A DNA stretch of 64,000 bases from Odiellus spinosus (lineage: Eukaryota > Arthropoda > Arachnida > Opiliones > Phalangiidae), in assembly GCA_963920705.1 (NCBI GenBank), contig CAWUCO010000074.1:1859637-1923636 (forward strand), given 5' to 3'. Below, one piece after another: positions 55,132 through 64,000 of the stretch. The notes below the pieces were generated by a model, which was given only the letters and a program-made list of their open reading frames with translations, was not told the origin of the DNA and did no database searches. Made by a program: the position numbers and the translations under genes. The stretch's first letter is position 1; every line of letters begins with the position of its first letter.

Positions 55132-55650
55132 TTTTTTTTTTTTTTTTTTTTTTTAATACTATTTGTTTGGGCGGGCAACAGTGGTGTTGTACACCGTGGT
55201 CACCGCGAGGCTAAGTTTACGGAGCGGGAGGTTAGAGGCCCGTAAGAACGGCCAGCTGGGCGAATGTGGTAGCGACGGAGAGATTGCCGGCGGCGAGACA
55301 AGAGAAGAGGGAAGCGAGGGTGGCGGGGAGTCTGAGCGACGAAAGCAGACGCAGCAGCGGTAGCCGGTAAGTGGCGTGTAAAGGACAGAGGCGATGGTCG
55401 GCGTCATCCTCAGCTCCGCAGGAGCAATACGGAGTGGGGGATAGATTGAAGCGGTGCAGAAGTGTGCGAGTTGGGAGCCGGCCGCAGACCAGCAGGTTAA
55501 CCAACCGATGGGCGCGGCGCGGGAGGGGTAGGCGAAAGAGTCGTGTGGCGTGCGGGTGAGGTTTGGCTGCGTAAAGTGGGCGGCCGAAAGGGTCGGAAGC
55601 CCAAAGAGAGGCCCAGTGGCGACGGATGCTTCGTCTCCTCCTGTTCTTCC
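55132..55650 (-). mobile_element. 5'-truncated LINE insertion with poly(A) and target duplication
   Basis: On the minus strand the insert ends in a poly(A) tail (T-run, 55132-55154). It is flanked by the perfect 16-bp direct repeat CTATGAAATCGGTATT (55116-55131 and 55651-55666). Element F has the uninterrupted site once, near 38620-38636. The insert is GC-rich against an AT-rich host. It is a young, severely 5'-truncated target-primed insertion. Confidence 0.95.
55160..55650 (-). pseudogene. LINE ORF2 C-terminal end
   Basis: The frame from 55650 reads a Trp-rich segment (RHWASLWASDPFGRPLY), then LVNLLVCGRLPTRTLLHRFN, then a Cys/His patch (YCSCGAEDDADHRLCPLH) and a Leu-rich tail ending near 55232. 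This matches the post-RT/RNase H C-terminal zinc-knuckle end of non-LTR retrotransposon ORF2 (CxxC...H...C type), likely of the R1/LOA/Jockey group. RT and endonuclease are absent by 5' truncation. Confidence 0.75.
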
Positions 55651-56787
55651 CTATGAAATCGGTATTCGAATTGAAAACTATACGGTCACCATAGCAAACC
55701 TAGCTTCAGGGCGGGACATAAGAAGGTTTTACTAGTCAAATGTCCAGATTTAAAATTAAATGGCAGTTTAAAAATTAAATGATTGATCTACTAATCTCGC
55801 TATTAATTAAAATTCTTTTTTCGTTAATATTTTTCTAAAACCATAATATTGAATTTGACAGAGTATAATAACTGTTCTTTTACATTGAAAAACCTGAAAC
55901 TCGTCTGCATCTACCGCTTAATTTTTTTATGTATATTTTATACGAAATTTGTAAAAAGACACTATGTCTCTGTTCCCAATGAGAAACTGAAGTCCAACTT
56001 ATTTCCTAGACATCAATTTATCTCCTTTTAAAATAAATGATTGTGTCCAAAAATGTTTAACTAAAGAAGTTACAACGATGCACTATACATATATGGATCA
56101 TTGGGAAGTAATAATTTCTAGAGACGGGTGGCACCATCCTGTGAAAAAATTCTAAATACCAAAAAATACTACTATCAGTCTAAAACTATTTGTATCAATG
56201 GCTCCGTCTAGCAAAATGGATAATCAACCATAAGTATAAGATTTTCAAGGCTTAAAAGATTTCAAATATGCGTGGAACACGTCATATTGTAGCAAATGAG
56301 ACAAATTTACATATTGTTGACATAAATCTCATATTACAATTAAATAATTTTAATGTTCGTTGTTTTGTTTATTAATCCTTATTGATTTAAAACTTTTTTT
56401 TTCGGGCAAAATGTCATACAATTACAAAACACACTGCTTCAAATATTATGCCAACTATATTACATCAAACTTTGTTATAATAGCAATACAATATTCATGA
56501 ATAATCAAACCTGTATGAATGGTATATTTTTATATCTCGAATATAGTTTATTTTTTAGCGATTAAATGGACATGGTACTTAAAAGAAACAAATTCGATTG
56601 AAACACATTTGTGAAGTTTATGTGGAAATAGACTAAGCACAACAAATCAAACGTAAAATGACCCGTTGAAGGAGGAGGAGGTTATTCTAGTTGCAGACCA
56701 AAAGTTTGTGGCCGCTTATTCAACTTGCGGATCTCAATTACCGTGTCGTGACTCGTCTATCTTATTAATCAATATCTCTTCATTATC

Positions 56788-56859
56788 TTCGATATGGTCT
56801 AGGGTAAAAGACATCTGGCTTCCACCCAGAATGCGCGGGTTCGATTCCCGGTATTGGTC
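56788..56859 (+). tRNA. tRNA-Glu-like sequence 1 of element F' (anticodon TCC)
   Basis: 72 nt. D-stem GTCT/AGAC, anticodon arm TCTGG-CTTCCAC-CCAGA, T-arm with intact box B GGTTCGATTCC. Acceptor TTCGATA/TATTGGT pairs imperfectly. The body matches insect tRNA-Glu (TGGTCTAG...ATCTGGCTT.CACCCAGA), but the anticodon is TCC, not TTC or CTC. CCA is not encoded (GTCCAG follows). Confidence 0.6.
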
Positions 56860-56927
56860 CAGCTATTCCTCTAATTAAAATTTTTACTAAAAAATATTTT
56901 CTTAATTATCTACGAGTAGTAGGCACA

Positions 56928-56999
56928 GCTAATATAGTCTAGGGGCAAGGATATCGGTCTTACACCCGAAACGCCCGGGTTCGATTCCCGAAGGGATTT
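56928..56999 (+). tRNA. tRNA-Glu-like sequence 2 of element F' (anticodon TAC)
   Basis: 72 nt. Box A-like TAGTCTAGGGGCAAGG, box B GGTTCGATTCC intact. The acceptor ends do not pair and the anticodon stem is altered (TCGGT/CCCGA). Probably non-functional as a tRNA, although both internal polymerase III promoter boxes are recognisable. Confidence 0.45.
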
Positions 57000-57058
57000 A
57001 ATATTTTTAAATTTGTATTGACAAATATTTTCTTCATTATCTTAGAGTAGTAATCACA

Positions 57059-57130
57059 TCCGATTTGGTCTAGAGGCAAGGATATCTGGCTTACACCCAT
57101 AATGCTTGGGTTCGATTCCTGGTATCGGCG
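57059..57130 (+). tRNA. tRNA-Glu-like sequence 3 of element F' (anticodon TAC)
   Basis: 72 nt. Acceptor TCCGATT/TATCGGC pairs over most positions, box A TGGTCTAGAGGCAAGG, box B GGTTCGATTCC. Anticodon loop CTTACAC. One of the better preserved members. Confidence 0.55.
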
Positions 57131-57204
57131 TAGGAATTTAAATTTTTAAAATTATATTGACAAATATTTTCTTTATTATCTTCGTGTAATAAGCTAGTCC
57201 GTCG

Positions 57205-57276
57205 TCCGATATGGTCTAGGGTAAAGGACATCTGGCTTCCACCCAGAATGCGCGAGTTCTTTTCCAGCGATCGTAG
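57205..57276 (+). tRNA. tRNA-Glu-like sequence 4 of element F' (anticodon TCC)
   Basis: 72 nt. 5' part (TCCGATATGGTCTAGGG, anticodon arm TCTGG-CTTCCAC-CCAGA) intact; T-arm decayed (GAGTTCTTTTCC). Array spacers of 59-74 bp share 'acaaatattttctt.attatc', so the repeating unit (about 130-146 bp) is tRNA plus spacer. Confidence 0.5.
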
Positions 57277-58895
57277 CAGCTATTCCTCTAATTAAAATTT
57301 TTATTGACAAATATTTTCTTCATTATCTTTAAATCGGCGAAAGGATATGAACTTTTATTGGCAAATATTTTTAACATTATCCCGGTAGGCCTAAACCAAT
57401 TCGCTGTTCCAAATCAAGGACCTAAACTGATTAATAGGTCGAAGACCAAATTTATTTGACTATCGTTATTATAGTCGTCGATCTTAGATTTAAATCACAT
57501 GATTATCAGTAAATGAAGTCAATCGTAGCCAATATCGGACTATAGGTCTGTTGCAGACTTCCAGTCCCTGTACTCGGCCGGTTATTCTATTAAATACAAG
57601 TTTGTGGCAGGTTATTCAACATGTAGACCTCAATTATCATGTCTCCTATCCTACGTGGTAATAGTTGGTTTGTTATTCAATGGCGAATTATTAAAGATTG
57701 GGTTTAAAGCACATTCCAGTCACGGAACTCAAGTACATGAAAATCAAAGTAGGTAATGGAGAAGTTTAAGTTAGATATACGGGTACATTCGCTCCAAAAG
57801 TCAAGTGCAAATCACCCATAAGACCTTACATTATATGAGGCTTTTACGCAGGCCTTAAGGTTAAGTACAAGTACGAAGCCCAAACACACGTGTATTTGGT
57901 AAAGGAGGTATCACTCCACGGAGAGAAACGCCAGTCGAAGCAGCTAAGAACCGCTGTCGAATTACCATCACACTAGTGAATTGGTACGGCGAGTGAAAAG
58001 GTAACCAGCTCTTCGATCCCAGCTTTTTCTCTGACGGCCGAAATAGTATTTCACGCTTTTATATATGCGTTAAACAAAATAAAAAACAAGTTGGGAAACC
58101 AAAATATAACCTCCCCGACCCCGACGTTAAGGTAATCTAACCTAAGCCTACCTAAAATAAAAGATGAAAAGAAATGTAGAGTATTGGATGAGTAGAGGAA
58201 ACAGCGTGCATTTCAATCATTATTTTCTATTTTAAGGAGTATAAGTATTTTCCCTTAACCTCAAGGATACAGAGAATGCAAAAGAATGTCATGCGTTACC
58301 CATAATTATATGCGGCAGGTCGTAGACTCTAATATACACACCAAATGAAATGTCCTGCGTTACCCATAATTATATGCGGCATGGCGTAGAGTTCATAATT
58401 GACACACCAAATGAAATTTATTTTCTAAATAAATATGTAAAATACATGTTCTTTTAATATAAATTATCATTAGAGTATAGGCTGTACTGTGTGATTATCT
58501 TTGAGATAATCCACTGATTTGATAAAGACGAAGGATTTAGTCTGGGATGGCAATGAAGACAAGGAATTAAAACGACGAAGATTTTGTAGCAAGTTCCTCT
58601 TAGACAAACCAAGAAATATTGTAGACTGAATGTTCCATTTACAACCCATTTTCGGTAGATGATCGGCAATTACTTCCGGTACAGTTTTCGTCTAAAATTC
58701 TTGTTTTGACGTGCTAATAGAGGACCATTACTGATATTTTCATCATGCAAGTGATCCCAGTCATTGGAAGAATCAAAGGATTGAGCTGGTCGAGAGGTTA
58801 TTTTCCAAACCGGCTGACAAGATGTTAGCTTCCACTCCTATGATAAAAAAAATATCTTGAATACTGAAATAGACTAATTTCCATACCGTTAATAT

Positions 58896-59093
58896 TTATA
58901 CTTGAATAGCTCCTTTTATGTTTAGAGTAACGAGGCCGTACTGTTGAGCTTTTACTGACTGTAAGAATCTCATATGTCGAGTCCGAAAACACTCACTGCT
59001 TGCGTGTTTCAATTCTTCGTAGCCAGGCCGTCTCTTTCTGGTGATAAATGAAAGCCGTGTCGCTGCTCTGTTGACTTCAAATGGTGATGACAT
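58896..59093 (-). CDS. Small open frame of element G (same as in H)
   Basis: 65 codons from the Met shared with 5580-5783. About the first 42 residues are identical, then the two copies diverge with indels. Basic, unrecognised. The DNA is nearly identical to H, so conservation is uninformative about function. Confidence 0.3.
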   Translation of the reverse strand: MSSPFEVNRAATRLSFITRKRRPGYEELKHASSECFRTRHMRFLQSVKAQQYGLVTLNIKGAIQV

Positions 59094-60489
59094 TCTGCGC
59101 TGGTTGATTTTCTCACTTAAGTCACTATAGCTCTCTTTTGTCTGGTCTCACTCTACACGGCTTCTTTTGATTATGAAAATAATCGGAAATGTTTCTTGGT
59201 TTTATAGTGGAGAAATCTGAAGCCTATTTTTTTCCAGCATCAGATAACCATTTTTTATTCAAAACTGATGTTTTTTTAAACACGGGAAACCTACTGTACT
59301 TCTGTCCAAGGGGAGTTTTCACGACTATAATTTTTCTTAAGAGGTTTAACATTTTGTATCAATCCGCCTCAGCTTTAAATCTTATGTCGTTTCTATCTTG
59401 GATGCCCGTGTAAACGTACCTTTATTTAGATTCTTCAATCCACCCCAAGTTTGCAGCAAGCCTTAGCCTATACTGCCCGTTATACCTTTGCTTTTTGGAC
59501 TAAATGATATATGGAAAACAGCTTAGCGCGTGTTGCCAACTCAAGCTGGTATTAAACGGTCACATTTCATTAAATCTTTGTTTAACTAAGAGAAGCACTC
59601 GTAAACAATAAACTATACTTTCTCTCTATTAGCTCGAATTCAATGGATATTCCTTATCATTCTACTGTTTAAGAAATAAAATTTTTGTTTATCATTTTGA
59701 AGCAATTAATAAAAATAGGCTAAGCTTATGATTTCACCCTTTTGTAACCAATTCAGGCACCTTACTCTCTATTTCTTCATATAATTTATCAATATTTCAT
59801 TATTTAAATCTGTGTTTAACTAGAGAAACTCTCGTACCGAAAGAAGTCTTATCAAATTTTGTCAAAGTACCTTTGTCTGTATTAATTCGAATTCAGTGGA
59901 CGGTGAAAACGCACTTTTATTTAGATTCTTCAATCCACCCCAAGTTTGCAGCAAGACTAAGCCTATACTGCCCGTTATACCTTTGCTTTTTGGACTAAAT
60001 GATATATGGAAAACAGCTAAGCGCGTGTTGCCAACTCAAGCTGGTATTAAACGGTCACATTTCATTAAATTTTTGGTAAATTTCTTAAATATCTTCTAAA
60101 CTATCTCGAATTTTTAATTGATTTTTCAGCTTCTTTATTAAATAGATTCAGTTTAACAATATTATTATATTAAATTAAATTCACTAAAAGATATCGCGGC
60201 ATAAGGCCAAAATAGTTAGGGCATGGAAAAGGGGTATATATAGCTTTCGCTAACCTTTATTCACCGAGCGAGTAACCGAGAAGAGTTGGGGAAAACCCCC
60301 CCTTCTCAACGTCTAGACGTTTATCGTAACCCTAGGCATTCGGTAACTGCACCACAAAGACCCGTAGAGGGAGGAGATGACTGGAGTGGAAGGTTGATGT
60401 GGACTATATTAGCGAGGGACGCCTCGCTAATATGGCCCGCTGAGATCGGACACTAGAGGTTGGACCTTGGTGTGAGGATGGTCGGAGGT

Positions 60490-60598
60490 GATTATAACAG
60501 TGGGAGACGTCCCATTGCGTATAATCGCCTTCAACTGTCCAGCATCGAGGTTTGCTGCGATAATATACAATTGGAGACGTCCTGTTGTATATAATTGC
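60490..60598. other. Twin GACGTC-apex hairpins of element G
   Basis: Hairpin 1, 60490-60526: GATTATA arm, centre GTGGGAGACGTCCCAT, TATAATC arm. Hairpin 2, 60557-60598: GCGATAATATACAA arm, centre GGAGACGTCC, TTGTATATAATTGC arm. Arms differ between the two but the apex is the same. Confidence 0.75.
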
Positions 60599-60809
60599 AC
60601 GACACCTGAAACTCATTGTGGCAGCCACGCTTAAAGGAGGTAATTCCCGTTAAACGGAATTGAACGATAAGCTGGTATGATAATGTCTCTAGACTTTTGG
60701 CTCCACGAGCTAGGTCACGTGATTTCCGGTTACACAGGATATCCGCTTACACAAGAAGTGACACACACACACACAGACACACACACACACAGACACGATC
60801 AGTGTAAAA

Positions 60810-60841
60810 CCTCCCCCTGAACTAAAGTTCAGTCGGGGAGG
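60810..60841. other. Terminal hairpin of element G
   Basis: CCTCCCC-CTGAACT/AAAGTTCAG-TCGGGGAGG. The outer arm is complementary to the ACCTCCCCGA motif at G's 5' end. It is preceded by a CA/GA microsatellite. Confidence 0.9.
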
Positions 60842-61530
60842 TAAAAACACCTACACATTTTAATAACTGAGGCTAAGCTAAAAAATTAAATCAATCAATT
60901 AAAATAGATAAAAAACAAGACTACTTCCATATGCGTAGAAGTTGAACTGTATTAGTTTTCCAATCCACCCTGAGTTTGCAGCAAGCCTAAGCCTACAATA
61001 CCTTTATACCTATGTTTTTGGACTAAATGGTACATGGAAAATAGCTTAACGCGTGCTGCCAACTCGAGCTGGTATTGAACACACAAATTTCACAAAATTC
61101 TAAGACAATTTCTTAAATATCTTCTAAAATAACATTTAATTTTAATTTAATTTTCAGCGAAATTATTAATTAGACTAAGTTAAGTAATTTATAGTTTAAA
61201 TGAACATTTCGTTTCAATTCACTGAAAGATACCACGCCATAAGGCTACAACGCGTTAGTGTAAAAAAAGTGGTATATAAGGCGATCGAAAAACATTATTA
61301 GGTATCTGTAACTTAAAGCTGTGAAGAAAGGGGAACCCACCCCCTGTTCAATGTCTGGAGGTAGTTATTACACCAGGCGCTCAGTGTAGCTACGAACGCA
61401 AATCTGATCCGTAGAGGGGGCGAGTTGATGGTTGATGTGGACCATATTAGTTGAGGGACGCCTCGCTAATATGGCCCGCTGAGATCGGAAACTAAAGGTT
61501 GGACCTTGGTGCGTTTGGATGGTCAGAGGT

Positions 61531-61655
61531 GATTATAACAGTGGGAGACGTCCCATTGTGTATAATCGCCTTCAACTGTCCAGCATCGAGGTTTGATGTG
61601 GAATGTGGAAGGCGATAATATGCAATGGGAGACGTCCACGGTTGCATAAAATCGC
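61531..61655. other. Twin GACGTC-apex hairpins of element F'
   Basis: Hairpin 1, 61531-61567; hairpin 2, 61612-61655 (GCGATAATATGCAA arm, GGGAGACGTCC centre, TTGCATAAAATCGC arm). F has lost hairpin 2. Confidence 0.75.
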
Positions 61656-61846
61656 ACGACACCTGAAGCTTATCCATGTGGCAGCCTGATTATAGGAATT
61701 CCCGTTGAACGGAATTGAACGATAAGATGGCATGTTTACGTCTTGAGTCCCAAGATTTTTGCTCTACGTGATATCCGGTTACACAGGATATCCGCTTACA
61801 CCGGAAGTGACAGACACACAGACACACAGACACGACGAACGTAAAA

Positions 61847-61876
61847 CCTCCCCGTGAACAAGTTCACTCGGGGAGG
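61847..61876. other. Terminal hairpin of element F'
   Basis: CCTCCCCGTGAACA/AGTTCACTCGGGGAGG, inverse of the F hairpin, followed by TAAAAA at the element edge. Confidence 0.9.
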
Positions 61877-61882
61877 TAAAAA

Positions 61883-63202
61883 CTCGGCTAGGTTTAGGTT
61901 GTAACTTTTTCGTAACCCATTCAGCCACCTTTCTCTCTATTACTTCATATACTTTATCAATCTTTCATTATTGAAATCTTTGTTTAAACAAGAGAAGTAC
62001 TCGTACTCAATAAACTATACTTTCTATTAACTCGAATTCAATGGATATTCCTTATCATTCTACTGTTTAAGAAATAAAATATTTGTTTACCATTTTGAAG
62101 CAATAAATAAAGCTTATGATTTCACCCTTTTGTAACCAATTCAGGCACCTTACTTTCTATAACTTCATGTACCTTTTCATTATTTAAATCTGTGTTTAAC
62201 TAGAGATAATCTCTTACACGAAAGAAGGCTTATCAAATTTTGTCAAAGTACCTTTGTCTATATTAATTCGAATTCAGTGAACGGTGGGATCTTGGATACT
62301 CGTGTAAACGCCTCTTTATTTAGATTCTTCAGTCCACTCCAAGTTGCAGCAAGACTAAGCCTAAACTGCCCGTTATACCTTTGCTTTTTGAACTAAATAA
62401 TATATAGAAAACAGCTTAGCGCGTGCTGCCAACTCAAGCTGGTGTTAAACGGTCACATTACTTTAAATTTTTGGACAATTTCTTAAATATGTTCTAAACT
62501 ACCTCGAACTTTAAATTGATTTTTCGACAATATTAATAATTAGATTAAGTTTAACCATTTTGATATTTTGAATTATAATATAAATTAATATTGCGTTTCA
62601 TTTCCCTAAACGATATCTCACCATAAAATAAGGCTCATTTGCATTCATTCCAAAAAAGTACTATATAAACCGTTCAAAGGGCTTTATTATTCGAGCGAAG
62701 TGGCATTGAAGTTAGGAGGAAAACCCCCTCCCTTCAATGTCTAGACGATTCTTGATCTCTAGGCGCTTGGTTCGCAATGTCAATTTACCCATTGGTGGGG
62801 TGATATTTGGAGAGTGGAAGGTCGATGTGGACCATATTAGTGAGGGACGCCTCGCTGAGATAGGAAACTGGAGGTCGGACCTTGGTGTGGGGATGGTCGG
62901 AGGTGAATATATCAGTGGCAGACGTCCCATTGTCCAGCATCGAGTTTTGACCGTAAAGTGGATGGTGGAAGGCGATAATATCCAATAGGAGACGTCCTGT
63001 TGTATATAATTGCACGACACCTCAAACTCAATGTGGCAGCCATGCTTAAAGGAGGCAATTCCCGTTAAACGGAATTGAACGATAAGCTGGCATGATTACG
63101 TCTCTAGACTTTTGGCTCCACGTGATATCCGCTTACACAGGAAGTGACACACACACACAAGACCAGTGTAAAACCTCCCCCTGAACTAAAGTTCAGGTAA
63201 AA
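61883..63202 (+). mobile_element. Helentron-like element I, 3'-side fragment
   Basis: Continues element I after the F' insertion. Aligns with G's 3' half, including 'tgatttcacccttttgtaac' (62116-62135) and the 3' cassette. Hairpin 1 of the cassette has lost one arm; hairpin 2 (62972-63013) is intact. The terminal hairpin (63174-63197) has lost the TCGGGGA part of its outer arm, which should have made this copy immobile. Confidence 0.8.
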
Positions 63203-63269
63203 ATTTTGCAGGGGACAAAATTTGCACAGGCAAAAATTCTCCTGTAGAATAATTCTCCACAAAATTTTC

Positions 63270-63375
63270 TCTTTTTTTCACATAATTTTCTGTTTTTTTT
63301 TTTTTTCACAAAATTGTCTCTTTGTTCACTAAATTGTCCCTTTGTTCACAAGTTTGTCCCTTTTTACACTATTTA
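63270..63375. repeat. Short tandem repeat, 16-18 bp unit
   Basis: Imperfect units of the type 'ttgttcacaaaattgtccct' follow one another with changing homopolymers. AT-rich, non-coding. Confidence 0.75.
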
Positions 63376-63460
63376 GTTAAAAATAGACAATTAAATGAAC
63401 AATGAAACAATTTAGTGAAAAAAAGAGTCGATTTAGTTCAAAAAGAGTCGATTTAGTAAA

Positions 63461-63655
63461 GTTAAACTTGAAATATACGACAGTAAACTAGAAATATGCG
63501 AAGGTAAATTAGAAATATACGAAGGTAAACTAGAAACGTACGAAGGTAAACTAGAAATATACGGAGTTAATCTGGAATTATATTTGTTAAACTGGAAATA
63601 TATTGGTTAAAATGGAAATACATTTGTTAAACTAGAAATATATGAAGATAAAACC
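63461..63655. repeat. About 21-bp tandem repeat
   Basis: Unit of the type 'taaactagaaatatacgaag', eight to nine imperfect copies with increasing decay to the right. Non-coding. Confidence 0.8.
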
Positions 63656-63724
63656 TGAATTATGTTCTGTTTGGCGCCCCATACAACGAGGGTCAAAAGC
63701 ACTCTAGAAAAATTTGTACACCTG

Positions 63725-64000
63725 ATTCCAGATTCATTCGATTCTCAGTGAAGCCGAATTAATTCGCGTGATTCCGAATCAATTCTCGCGATTCACAATT
63801 GATTCGCGTGGTTCCGAATCAATTCTCGTGATTCCGAATCGATTCTCGTGATCCATTGAGTCGCGTGATTCCGAATCAATTCGCATGATTCTCCTGATTC
63901 CGAATCAATTCTCGTGATTCCGAATCAATTCTCGTGATTCCGAATCAATTCTCGTGATTCCGAATCAATTCTCTTGATTCCTAATCGATTCGCGTGATTC
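63725..64000. repeat. 20-bp satellite running off the window
   Basis: Unit 'gattccgaatcaattctcgt' and variants, about 13 copies. Copies become more uniform toward the window end (63896-63970), suggesting the array continues beyond. Confidence 0.9.

Larger units (their letters stand above)
58086..60847 (+). mobile_element. Helentron-like element G nested in F'
   Basis: Begins ACAAGTTGGGAAACCAAAAT + ATAACCTCCCCGAC and ends with hairpin 60810-60841 plus TAAAAA. The empty site is preserved in F (an A/T homopolymer at about 36177-36185), and the joined flanks match F with no clear duplicated target beyond A/T bases, as expected for a Helentron-type insertion. Same family as H and I. It contains a duplicated block (59450-59560 and 59930-60050) and the small frame listed next. 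Confidence 0.85.
51794..61882 (+). mobile_element. Helentron-like element F' (forward) with nested G and LINE
   Basis: Starts ACAAGTTGGGAAAACCAAAA + TAATACCTCCCCGA and ends with the hairpin 61847-61876 plus TAAAAA. Inverse near-identical copy of F. Subtracting G (2762 bp) and the LINE with its duplicated target (535 bp) from 10089 bp leaves 6792 bp, against 6786 bp for F. It is inserted inside element I: the sequence before (51666-51793) and after (61883 on) is contiguous in H. Segments 53815-54480, 54728-55115, 55667-56787 and 57277-58085 show no gene. Confidence 0.85.

Noticed and set aside
35199-61882. F and F' as terminal inverted repeats of one giant 26.7-kb transposon
   Set aside because: Each has both of its own Helentron-like ends, and the joined flanks show separate insertions into the retrotransposon and into element I.

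Overview
The window is eukaryotic, most likely an arthropod and probably an insect. The evidence is the AT-rich background, rotavirus-free repeat content made almost wholly of transposable elements, Helentron-type rolling-circle elements, a Ty3/gypsy element primed by a tRNA-Ser 3' end (a pairing known from insect 297/17.6-type elements), CCTAA-type telomere-like motifs and spliceosomal-looking junctions. No complete, intact host gene is visible. It reads as a heavily nested repeat landscape.

Layout. 1-1.7 kb: diverged remnant of the 3' region of the same LTR retrotransposon seen later. 1.7-2.9 kb: broken copy of an arthropod/cnidarian repeat-encoded protein family with a Cys-rich C-terminus. 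3.9-6.4 kb: Helentron-like non-autonomous element H. 7.5-8.3 kb: a foldback element carrying a 451-bp MITE with a perfect 8-bp target duplication. 8.5-10.8 kb: Helentron-like element A. 11.0-11.4 kb: MULE/ZSWIM-like transposase remnant. 12.2-13.1 kb: a foldback and a Harbinger-derived MITE that still carries an N-terminal transposase exon. 14.5-15.07 kb: GC-rich two-exon gene fragment, cut off where element B begins. 15.08-22.41 kb: Helentron-like element B (sister of A), which holds a TA-flanked MITE and a 5.2-kb near-perfect palindrome of a DDE/SWIM transposase. 23.7-29.3 kb: two foldback elements of one family in opposite orientation, plus tandem repeats. 29.8-32.83 kb: relic of an autonomous Helentron (Rep/Pif1-helicase/EEP endonuclease). 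32.83-50.52 kb: a Ty3/gypsy-type LTR retrotransposon on the minus strand, split by the 6.8-kb element F (35.20-41.98 kb). 50.5-63.2 kb: Helentron-like element I, itself split by F' (51.79-61.88 kb), which is an inverted copy of F enlarged by a nested element G and by a LINE insertion. 63.2-64 kb: simple satellites.

How the parts fit together. Elements A, B, F, F', G, H and I and the orphan end C share a hallmark. One end starts ACAAGTTGGGAAAACCAAAA and carries a subterminal ACCTCTCC/ACCTCCCC motif. The other ends in a hairpin whose outer arm is complementary to that motif, followed by a short A-run. This is the terminal architecture described for Helentrons and their non-autonomous HINE derivatives, and a decayed Helentron Rep-Hel-EN gene sits in the same window. 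F and F' each carry four tandem tRNA-Glu-like sequences (with anticodons reading TCC, TAC, TAC, TCC) and an open-frame region with a CCHC zinc knuckle and a variable 15-bp coding minisatellite. The LTR element has recognisable gag, zinc knuckles, protease, RT, RNase H and integrase. It is broken by two frame changes, an in-frame stop and a YRDD in place of the usual RT motif, and it carries an unusual PHD-like finger and a C-terminal zinc knuckle after the integrase.

Homology statements are from reading the sequence by eye; no database search was possible.
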